From Thermodesulfobacteriota bacterium (GTDB taxonomy: Bacteria; Desulfobacterota; DSM-4660; Desulfatiglandales; HGW-15): a stretch of DNA of 5,427 nucleotides. The stretch lies in the NCBI GenBank assembly GCA_025454125.1, contig JALOPA010000196.1, positions 1 to 5,427 of the forward strand, given 5' to 3'. The notes below the pieces were generated by a model that worked only from the letters and a program-made list of their open reading frames with translations, was not told where the DNA came from and ran no database searches. Positions 1-5,374 of this stretch are shown in pieces (position 1 is the stretch's first letter; every line of letters begins with the position of its first letter). The position numbers were made by a program, and so were the translations under genes.

Positions 1-2
1 TT

Positions 3-1790
3 CTCTTGTCGTCCGACGGCTCCACTGTGCAGTTCGAGTTTCAGGCAGGAGGGAAATCGGCCGCTGTCTTCTCAGTGGAGGAGCGGACTTTAACCGATAT
101 CTCCCACAGTATCTGGGGGAGTTTCAAAGCCGCAGTCACCTTAAAACCACCAGTGACCGACGGGCTGAACATCACAGGCTGGCGATCTTCATCCTCTCCC
201 AAACTGGACGGAAAGGCGATAGGCTTAGGCGCCGCTCAGAGGACGTTCAGCCTGGCCATTATGCCTGATCGTTCAGGATTTGCCTTGGGCATCTCCTCAA
301 GTCTTATATTCTTCAATCGCGACGGGACTCAGTTATGGAAGGCACTCCTATCGAGCAACCCCGAAACGCTGAACACCAACGGAAAGGTGCTGGTGGCCGG
401 CCTGCAGGACGGCACGGTCCGGTGGTATCGTGTCGCCGACGGCAAAGAACTCTTGATCCTTTTCCCCCATAAGGACCGCAAACGTTGGGTGATGTGGACG
501 CCCTCAGGCTATTATCATGCCTCCCCTGGCGGGGAGGATCTCATCGGCTGGCATCTGAACCACGGAAGAGACCGTGAAGCCGAATTCTTCCCCGCATCCA
601 GATTCCGATCCACCTATGCGCGGCCGGACATCATCGACAAGATCCTGGCCACGGGGGACGAGGCAGAGGCCATCCGCCTCGCCAATGCGGAATCGGGCCG
701 AAAGGAGGTCGAGGCGATCTCCATCCGGAACAAAGTTCCTCCTGTGCTGGCCGTGCTCTCCCCCCCAGACGGCTCAGAGGTCTCCTCCGACACAGTGACC
801 ATTCGCTTTTCGGCCCGTAGCCAGGACCCGATCACCAGCACCAAGGTCCTGCTGGACGGCCGGCCTGTCTCTCCCCAGAGCGGTGTGAAGCTCTCCGCAG
901 GAGTAGGAGAGTTCGCGGTCACGATCCCGCAGAGGGACTGCGAGATCTCTCTCCTTGCGGAGAACCGACACGCCATGAGCGAGCCGGCCTCGGTTCGACT
1001 CCGCTGGAAGGGAGCCCCGCCTCGGGAGGAGGCTTCGCTCAAGCCCCGGCTCTTTGTTCTGGCCGTCGGAGTGAGCCAGTACAAGAGGCCTGACATGCGC
1101 CTTCTTTTGGCGGCCAAGGATGCCTTGGACTTCGCTGGCGCCTGGACGGATCAAAGGGGGAGGCTCTACAGTGGGGTGGAGGTGAAAGCGCTCACGGATG
1201 CTCAGGCCACCAAAGCCAATATCCTGGAGGGTATGCAGTGGCTAGAGAAGCAGGTGAAGAGCAACGATGTGGCGGTTCTCTTCTTTGCCGGCCACGGGCT
1301 CGACGACAACGAAGGATTATTTTATTTTCTTCCCTTTGAAGGGGAGCCGGGGAATCTCAAAGGCACGGGTCTCCCTCAAACCGATATCGTCGCCACCGTG
1401 TCCGCCATTGCGGGCAAGGTTCTGGTCTTCATGGATGCCTGCCATTCCGGGAACCTGATGGGCAAGACTAGACGCCGGGGCCTTATGGATGTCAACACGG
1501 TGATCAATGAGTTGGCTGCAGCGGAAAACGGGGCCATCGTCTTTTCATCCTCCACCGGCCGGCAGTATTCGCTGGAAAACAGCGACTGGGGCAATGGAGC
1601 CTTCACCAAGGGACTTGTGGAGGGCATTGGAGGCAAGGCGGATTTTCGGGGCACGGGCCGCATCACGGTGAACATGCTGGACCTCTACGTCTCTGAGAGA
1701 GTCAAGGAACTCACCGAAGGCCAGCAGACTCCCACTACGGTCAAACCCCCCAATGTTCCGGATTTTCCTGTGGTCGTGCTGGTGAAATAA
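3..1790 (+). CDS. WD40 / Ig-like / caspase-fold (peptidase C14) protein, 5' end missing
   Basis: Probable cysteine peptidase of the bacterial caspase-like (metacaspase-related) C14 group, fused to beta-propeller repeats. Residues are counted from the TTG at base 6. The frame is open to the window edge (CTC TTG TCG TCC reads LLSS) and begins inside a WD40-type LSSDG turn, so TTG is an internal Leu and the true start lies upstream. Residues 1-155 are WD40-like, with blades near 81-116 and 118-155 (DGTVRWYRVADGKELL). Residues 160-187 (RWVMWTPSGYY, SPGGEDLIGWH) form the junction typical of WD40-caspase proteins. About 245-335 is an Ig-like beta domain (PPVLAVLSPPDGSEV). The caspase fold runs from about 347 to 590, with catalytic His430 in FFAGHG and Cys479 in MDACHSG, plus a p10-like part (SSSTGRQYSLE, WGNGAFTKGL). 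Both catalytic residues are intact and the C-terminus is complete. Family assignment is firm. The substrate is unknown; a role in cell death, defence or signalling is inference only. No neighbour is obviously functionally linked. Confidence 0.93.
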   Translation, partial: LLSSDGSTVQFEFQAGGKSAAVFSVEERTLTDISHSIWGSFKAAVTLKPPVTDGLNITGWRSSSSPKLDGKAIGLGAAQRTFSLAIMPDRSGFALGISSSLIFFNRDGTQLWKALLSSNPETLNTNGKVLVAGLQDGTVRWYRVADGKELLILFPHKDRKRWVMWTPSGYYHASPGGEDLIGWHLNHGRDREAEFFPASRFRSTYARPDIIDKILATGDEAEAIRLANAESGRKEVEAISIRNKVPPVLAVLSPPDGSEVSSDTVTIRFSARSQDPITSTKVLLDGRPVSPQSGVKLSAGVGEFAVTIPQRDCEISLLAENRHAMSEPASVRLRWKGAPPREEASLKPRLFVLAVGVSQYKRPDMRLLLAAKDALDFAGAWTDQRGRLYSGVEVKALTDAQATKANILEGMQWLEKQVKSNDVAVLFFAGHGLDDNEGLFYFLPFEGEPGNLKGTGLPQTDIVATVSAIAGKVLVFMDACHSGNLMGKTRRRGLMDVNTVINELAAAENGAIVFSSSTGRQYSLENSDWGNGAFTKGLVEGIGGKADFRGTGRITVNMLDLYVSERVKELTEGQQTPTTVKPPNVPDFPVVVLVK

Positions 1791-1792
1791 AC

Positions 1793-1816
1793 GGCTGTCG
1801 GCCGAAACCGACAGCC
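1793..1816 (+). terminator. Hairpin just after the caspase-like gene, possible terminator
   Basis: A perfect 9-bp stem (GGCTGTCGG / CCGACAGCC) with a 6-base loop (CCGAAA) starts 3 bases after the TAA of the caspase-like gene. Position and strength suit transcript-end formation or 3' end protection. No T-tract follows (the next bases are TGAGGGAATG), so it is not a classical intrinsic terminator. Confidence 0.45.
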
Positions 1817-1834
1817 TGAGGGAATGAGGGACAC

Positions 1835-2013
1835 AGGCACCAAGAAAGGGGAAAAGGGGTACAGGAAGACAGGGACAAAGATTCAAAGGGTAAAAGGAAG
1901 AAGGACAAAGGAAAAAGGAACGGACACAAGCTCTTTATCCTTTTACCTCCTTCCTTCATTTGCTCTGTGCCTTTGCATCTTTGTCCCTTTGTCCCTCTTC
2001 TTTCCTTGTGCCT
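1835..2013. repeat. Long imperfect inverted repeat, purine-rich left arm and pyrimidine-rich right arm
   Basis: The stretch holds no convincing gene. The left half (1835-1928) is almost all A/G with scattered C, and the right half (1931-2013) is C/T-rich. The halves are partly complementary. Bases 1871-1889 (AGGGACAAAGATTCAAAGG) pair with 1970-1988 at 18 of 19 positions. GGTAAAAGGA at 1889-1898 pairs perfectly with 1938-1947. AGGCAC at 1835-1840 pairs with GTGCCT near the right edge. The right arm contains CTCTGTGCC (1963-1971), a nonamer also found twice in the element at 4001-4226. A transcript through it could fold into a long, bulged hairpin between the two convergent genes. It resembles degenerate non-coding palindromic repeats; no coding capacity for mobility is seen. 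Confidence 0.7.
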
Positions 2014-2058
2014 TCATCGAGGGTTAAAAACCAGCTGAAGTCTTTGCTTAAGGTCGAG

Positions 2059-2095
2059 GGGCTTTCTCCCATTGAGCAAGGGGGGTGAGAAACCC
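2059..2095 (-). terminator. Bulged stem-loop after the thiolase gene, weak terminator candidate
   Basis: GGG (2059-2061) pairs with CCC (2093-2095), TTTCTC (2063-2068) with GAGAAA (2087-2092) and CC (2069-2070) with GG (2084-2085). There are single-base bulges at 2062 and 2086 and a 13-base loop. It begins 7 bases past the thiolase stop on the minus strand, where a terminator is expected. No T-run follows on that strand, so intrinsic termination is uncertain. Confidence 0.3.
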
Positions 2096-2102
2096 GCCAA
2101 TC

Positions 2103-3308
2103 TTATCCGACCTTCAGGACAACGGCGGCCGCGGTGTCCCCTGCTGCGCAGCCCGTGAAGAGGCCGTACCCGCCGCCGAGAAGCACGAGCTCTTCGATCA
2201 TTTCAATGATGGCCCTGCCTGCGGTTGGCGCCTGGGGATGACCGTAGATCAGGGAAGACCCGTAGTTGTTCATCTTCATCGCGTCGTAGCCGGTTTTCCT
2301 GGCGAAGGTGATGTCGTTGACCGCAAAGGGATTGTGTGTCTTCACCGCTTTGATCTGGCCGACTTTCAGACCTGCGGAGGCAAGCGCCATTTCCGCAGCA
2401 GGCACAGGAGCTGCCGGCATGAACATGGGTTTCACTCTGGCGAAGCCGTAAGAGAGGACCTGAATTTCCGTCTTGGGATCCGTGCTCAGCTGCTTGGCTC
2501 TCTCCTTCGTGGTGACGATGATCCCGCAGTTGCCGTCGGCCGGAAAGGTCTGGGCCCCGAAGCTGAGACATCCGCCCTGCTTCACCGGCTTGAGCTTGGC
2601 CAGACCCTCGGCTGAGGTCGGCGTCCATCCCTCGTCTTCTTCCACGAGCTTGGTTTTCTTTTTGCTCACCGTGACCTCAGGCGGAAACATGTAGCGCTTC
2701 TGGAAGGCTCTGTCATTGGCCAGGGCTTCCATGTACTGAGCGTACCGCCTCAGCACCAGGGCGTCGCACTCTTCCTTGGTGATGCCCACTTCCTTGGCCA
2801 CGTTTTCAGCCGTCTCCACCATGGCGGCGCGATGGCGAGGGGTCCCGCCGAAGTTGTCCATGTTCCAGTCCTCCCTGTCCGGCTGGCCGCCTGGACCGAG
2901 CGGATCGGCCCAGGTCGTGTGGGGCCCGTTGGAACAGCGGTCGGTCATGAGGCCGTAGGCCACTTCATACACGCCGAGTTCAATGTCCTTCGCAGCGAGT
3001 CCGAGGATCGTCGTCGACGTGGAACAGACCTGGATGACAAAAAGACCGGGCACAAATGTTTTGTCGTCCGTGAGAATGGCTCCGGCCCAATTGTGAGCGT
3101 GCATCCAGTGGTTCTGGGCAACGGTAGTCCCGAAGAACAGGTAGTCGATCACCGTGGGATCGATTTTCCTCTTCTCCAGGAACCATCTTCTCGCGGTCAT
3201 CGCTCCCAGGCTTGCCGAATTGTCGTGCTGCATGCTCCCCTGCCAGCGGCAGAAGGGAGTCGAGTAATAGCCCCCGTAGGGGATGAACACCTTACTGTAA
3301 GCAACCAT
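2103..3308 (-). CDS. Thiolase-superfamily protein (acyl-CoA acyltransferase / thiolase)
   Basis: Cytosolic thiolase-fold enzyme of 401 residues, the usual length of a thiolase subunit, expected to cleave a 3-ketoacyl-CoA with CoA or run the reverse condensation. The nucleophile is Cys95 in VIQVCSTST. The second-half motifs are HNPFA (325-329), at the place of NEAFA in biosynthetic/degradative thiolases or HDCF in SCP2-type thiolases, then YGHP with His357, and TGCAAGD with the second Cys387. All catalytic residues expected for Claisen chemistry are present. HNPFA and a lysine/acid-rich insert near 215-227 (SKKKTKLVEEDEG) place it away from the classical acetyl-CoA acetyltransferases and nearer SCP2-like or uncharacterised thiolases. 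The ATG start is supported by an AGGAGG 8 bases upstream. It lies downstream of the NTF2-like gene on the same strand, 109 bases apart, and near etfA, which suggests a role in acyl-CoA metabolism. The specific substrate cannot be read from sequence. Confidence 0.9.
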   Translation of the reverse strand: MVAYSKVFIPYGGYYSTPFCRWQGSMQHDNSASLGAMTARRWFLEKRKIDPTVIDYLFFGTTVAQNHWMHAHNWAGAILTDDKTFVPGLFVIQVCSTSTTILGLAAKDIELGVYEVAYGLMTDRCSNGPHTTWADPLGPGGQPDREDWNMDNFGGTPRHRAAMVETAENVAKEVGITKEECDALVLRRYAQYMEALANDRAFQKRYMFPPEVTVSKKKTKLVEEDEGWTPTSAEGLAKLKPVKQGGCLSFGAQTFPADGNCGIIVTTKERAKQLSTDPKTEIQVLSYGFARVKPMFMPAAPVPAAEMALASAGLKVGQIKAVKTHNPFAVNDITFARKTGYDAMKMNNYGSSLIYGHPQAPTAGRAIIEMIEELVLLGGGYGLFTGCAAGDTAAAVVLKVG

Positions 3309-3316
3309 CTAGATTC

Positions 3317-3322
3317 CTCCTC
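3317..3322 (-). promoter_or_regulatory. Strong Shine-Dalgarno site of the thiolase gene
   Basis: The minus strand reads AGGAGG, 8 bases before the ATG at 3308, inside a longer AGAGGAGGAAT. This is a near-ideal ribosome binding site. It fixes the thiolase start and contrasts with the weak sites of the two upstream genes. Confidence 0.85.
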
Positions 3323-3352
3323 TTATCGTTCCATTGACGTTGTATGCTTTTT

Positions 3353-3368
3353 CGCCCCTCAAGGGGCG
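3353..3368. other. Small GC hairpin in the NTF2-like/thiolase spacer
   Basis: CGCCCC (3353-3358) and GGGGCG (3363-3368) form a 6-bp GC stem with a 4-base loop, about 45 bases before the thiolase start. On the minus strand it is followed by GAAAAAG rather than a T-run, so it is not an intrinsic terminator for the upstream gene. It could be an mRNA processing or stabilising hairpin in the 5' leader of the thiolase. The rest of this 109-base spacer shows only the ribosome binding site. Confidence 0.45.
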
Positions 3369-3417
3369 GTTTAGCCTCTTTTTTCACCTTCGATGGCTGC
3401 GGATCCCACCCACACCT

Positions 3418-3957
3418 CTAGCCTTTCCCGCAAAGGTAGCCCAGAATCACATCCAAACCCTCGACCCCTGGCGCACTCGCGACCGCTGTCTGAACAGGAC
3501 ACCACGGATAGGGCAGCCCGGAGAGCCAGTTCATGATCGGCTCCAGAGTTTCCGAGGGAAGGATCTGCATGAATTCAATGGTGATCGTGAGCTCACGGGT
3601 CAAGAAAGGCTCATGCGCTCCGAACAGCCAGTCGTAGCGGCCGCACCCGGCGCGCACCGCGCCGGTTCCTTTCTCCGACATGCCGACCATCCACTTGCAC
3701 GTGTAACTCCCCGCATCCTGTCTTGGCGGATCCCCCAGGCAAAAGGTAAAAACGTTCTCATAAGCCTCCGCGAACCGGCGGACCAGAACCTCGGTGATGA
3801 CTTGGATACCTTTGGAAAAGGGCGGAAAGGCGATCGCCCCTGTCTTCACGATCATGTTGAGCGTGGCGGCTTCGGAAAAGGCGTGTCTCATCAGGTAAGG
3901 GCGGTTTTGGTCCTTCGCTCGAATATAGGCACGGATGGATTCTGCGGGTGATTTCAT
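3418..3957 (-). CDS. NTF2/SnoaL-like family protein, function unknown
   Basis: A 179-residue soluble protein with no signal peptide or membrane segment. An N-terminal helical part (about 5-70, including AFSEAATLNMIV and a helix around VITEVLVRRFAEAYENVF) is followed by beta-rich sequence with CGRYDWLF (105-112) and LTITIEFMQILP (123-134). This is the alpha-then-curved-sheet pattern of the NTF2-like (SnoaL-type) fold, which forms a hydrophobic pocket in enzymes and binding proteins alike. The match is by pattern and memory, so function is open: small-molecule isomerase/cyclase-like enzyme or non-catalytic binding protein. The C-terminal 35 residues (SGLPYPWCPV and onward) look like an extension. 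The ATG at 3957 has only a weak upstream AGGG; Met23 is an alternative start. It sits between etfA and the thiolase on the same strand, so co-expression is plausible, though a 306-base gap holding a palindromic element separates it from etfA. Confidence 0.8.
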   Translation of the reverse strand: MKSPAESIRAYIRAKDQNRPYLMRHAFSEAATLNMIVKTGAIAFPPFSKGIQVITEVLVRRFAEAYENVFTFCLGDPPRQDAGSYTCKWMVGMSEKGTGAVRAGCGRYDWLFGAHEPFLTRELTITIEFMQILPSETLEPIMNWLSGLPYPWCPVQTAVASAPGVEGLDVILGYLCGKG

Positions 3958-4030
3958 TTCGTTTTTGGCCCTGACCGTCGCTCTTCAGAATAGTATTTCA
4001 CCACGGAGGCACGGTGGACGCAGAGAAGAG

Positions 4031-4067
4031 TTTCTGTTTGTCCCGCCACAGGCGGGACAAACAGAAA
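4031..4067. repeat. Perfect 17-bp inverted repeat with 3-base loop
   Basis: Bases 4031-4047 (TTTCTGTTTGTCCCGCC) are exactly reverse-complementary to 4051-4067, with loop ACA. Beyond a small asymmetric bulge, GCAGAG (4020-4025) pairs with CTCTGC (4070-4075), lengthening the structure to about 23 bp. It lies directly inside the left outer arm of the nested element. No T-run follows on the minus strand (the arm is followed by CTCTTCTCTGCG), so it is not a standard terminator. The stem is strong enough to stall polymerase or protect an RNA end. Confidence 0.9.
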
Positions 4068-4129
4068 TGCTCTGCTCCAAGATAAACACGATCACCAGCC
4101 CATGATTCGTTACGAGTCTTCAGGGGCGC

Positions 4130-4193
4130 TATTTTCGTCTATCGGTACCCCCTCCTAACTGTCCGGCGGGCAAGTCCCGATAGACGAAAAATA
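4130..4193. repeat. Second hairpin of the element: 14-bp stem with 31-base loop
   Basis: TTTTCGTCTATCGG (4132-4145) pairs perfectly with 4177-4190. With one bulged A at 4191, TA/TA pairs extend it to 4130-4193. The 31-base loop (4146-4176) contains CCCCCTCCT, which on the minus strand reads as a Shine-Dalgarno-like AGGAGGGGG, and GGCGGG (4165-4170), which matches the 3' arm of the first hairpin. Whether the loop has a function is not known. Confidence 0.8.
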
Positions 4194-4263
4194 ACAAGCC
4201 TCTCTGTGCCCTCTGTGCCTCTGTGGTAGATTTGAATCAGATGTCCACTTTTCGACTCATCTG

Positions 4264-5274
4264 CTAGCCACGCAGGGCCTTGAGCTCTTCGATGATGGCG
4301 GGCAGCACCTTGCTCAAATCACCGACAATGCCGAAGTCGGCATAGTTAAAAATCTCCGCCTTCGGGTCCTTGTTGATGGCAATGACCAACTTGGATCCGG
4401 TCATGCCGGCGGTGTGCTGCACGGCTCCTGATACTCCGCACGCCATGTACAGATCAGGCCGAATGGTTTTTCCGGTCTGCCCAACCTGTGAATCATGGGT
4501 GAGCAGTCCAGTCTCCACAGCGAGTCGGGTGGCCCCAACCTCCGCATAGAGAAGCCCCGCCAGTTCCCGGACCATCGCAAACGTTTCCGCGTCCGCGCCG
4601 CCCATGCCCACACAGATCACGCGCTCCGCCTCTTCAATGGCCACCCCTTCGCCTTCCGCCTCCACACTCTCGAGGATTTTGACCTGAATATCCTCCTCCT
4701 TGATCTGGACCTTGAGCGGTACCACCTCTCCGCTCCTGGCCGTATCTTTCTCCGGCAAGGGCATGACCCCGGGTCTCACCGTGGCCATCTGAGGTCTGTG
4801 GTTCGGACAGATGATGGTGGCCACCACATTGCCGCCGAATGCAGGGCGTGTGGAGACAAACAGTCTATTTTCCTGATCGATGTCCAGACCCGTGCAGTCG
4901 GCCGTGCATCCCGCATTCAGGCGAAAAGACAATCGCGGGGCCAGATCCCTGCCAATGGGTGTGGCCCCAACAATAAGCACTTCCGGCTTCCTCTCGATCA
5001 CCGCACCGGCAACGATGTCTGCATAGACCTCCGTCCTGTACTCTTTCAACATTGGATCGTCGGCTACCAGGACTCTCTCGGCCCCGCAGGCAATGAGTTC
5101 CTGCGGCAGAGAACCCAGCGCATCGCCCAGCACGATGGCCGTCAGTTGTACGCCCAGCTTCTCGGCCAGTTCCTTCCCCTTTCCCAAGAGCTCAAGGGAC
5201 ACACGCACAGGTTTCCCGTGGCTCTGCTCCACAAACACCCAACACCCTCGATACTCGCTGACGTCAATCGCCAT
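4264..5274 (-). CDS. etfA: Electron transfer flavoprotein, alpha subunit
   Basis: FAD-binding alpha subunit of the ETF heterodimer, a cytosolic carrier that takes electrons from acyl-CoA dehydrogenases (or, in bifurcating ETFs, splits electrons from NADH). It has 336 residues counted from the chosen ATG, normal for the family. The N-terminal half (about 5-185) is the Rossmann-like domain shared with EtfB (WVFVEQ, VLIVGATPIGRDLAPRLSFRL). The C-terminal FAD domain has VGATR (246-250), SQVGQTGKTI (262-271), the ETF-alpha signature from LYMACGVSGAVQH to IAIN (275-301), and FNYADFGIVGDL (309-320). All FAD-contact motifs are intact. An in-frame GTG at 5289 would add five residues (MGVGN). ATG 5274 is preferred because family homology begins about there and a G-rich stretch (GGGGGTAGGG) sits just upstream. 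etfB, usually adjacent and upstream, is not in the 150 bases visible before the gene; it may lie beyond the window. Whether this ETF bifurcates cannot be decided from this subunit alone. Confidence 0.96.
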   Translation of the reverse strand: MAIDVSEYRGCWVFVEQSHGKPVRVSLELLGKGKELAEKLGVQLTAIVLGDALGSLPQELIACGAERVLVADDPMLKEYRTEVYADIVAGAVIERKPEVLIVGATPIGRDLAPRLSFRLNAGCTADCTGLDIDQENRLFVSTRPAFGGNVVATIICPNHRPQMATVRPGVMPLPEKDTARSGEVVPLKVQIKEEDIQVKILESVEAEGEGVAIEEAERVICVGMGGADAETFAMVRELAGLLYAEVGATRLAVETGLLTHDSQVGQTGKTIRPDLYMACGVSGAVQHTAGMTGSKLVIAINKDPKAEIFNYADFGIVGDLSKVLPAIIEELKALRG

Positions 5275-5374
5275 ATTCCCTACCCCCACGACCTAGAGCC
5301 ATTCTAGCCTTTTGAAACGGATGGCGAATATTCCCAAAAGTCACCCTGGGACATGGTCTAAAAATACTTCTTTT

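Larger units (their letters stand above)
4001..4226. repeat. Nested palindromic element with imperfect terminal inverted repeats (MITE-like)
   Basis: The 306-base gap between etfA and the NTF2-like gene is non-coding and dominated by this element. The outer arms at 4001-4028 and 4199-4226 are inverted repeats matching at 22 of 28 positions, beginning CCACGGAGGCACGG and, in reverse complement, CCACAGAGGCACAG. The right arm contains a perfect tandem nonamer, CTCTGTGCC at 4202-4210 and 4211-4219. Inside lie two hairpins, annotated separately. From memory, arms of the type 'CACAGAGGCACAGAG' recur between genes in many environmental bacterial genomes; this could not be searched here. No transposase is encoded, and I find no clear target-site duplication. 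If etfA and the downstream genes share a transcript, this element would be in the mRNA. Confidence 0.75.

Noticed and set aside
1824..2027. 67-residue plus-strand frame in the first intergenic gap
   Set aside because: It translates the purine/pyrimidine palindrome into a Lys/Arg-then-Leu/Phe sequence. The apparent basic-plus-hydrophobic peptide follows from the base skew, and no ribosome binding site is seen.
2085..2615. 176-residue plus-strand frame opposite the thiolase
   Set aside because: It is antisense to catalytic motifs of the thiolase and has no domain.
3334..3951. 205-residue plus-strand frame opposite the NTF2-like gene
   Set aside because: It shows no family resemblance and Arg/His/Gly-rich antisense composition. 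The minus-strand frame has the better protein pattern.
4081..4125. GATTCG-TTA-CGAGTC mini-hairpin inside the nested element
   Set aside because: Only six pairs including one wobble. It may belong to the element's fold but is not distinguishable from chance.
4495..5307. 270-residue open frame on the plus strand opposite etfA
   Set aside because: It is fully antisense to a clearly conserved EtfA, has His/Arg-rich low-quality composition, no recognisable domain and no ribosome binding site. It is a shadow of codon bias.
5293..5307. CTAGA-GCCAT-TCTAG small inverted repeat before etfA
   Set aside because: Five-base arms are expected by chance in a window this size. There is no second copy and no regulator nearby to suggest an operator.
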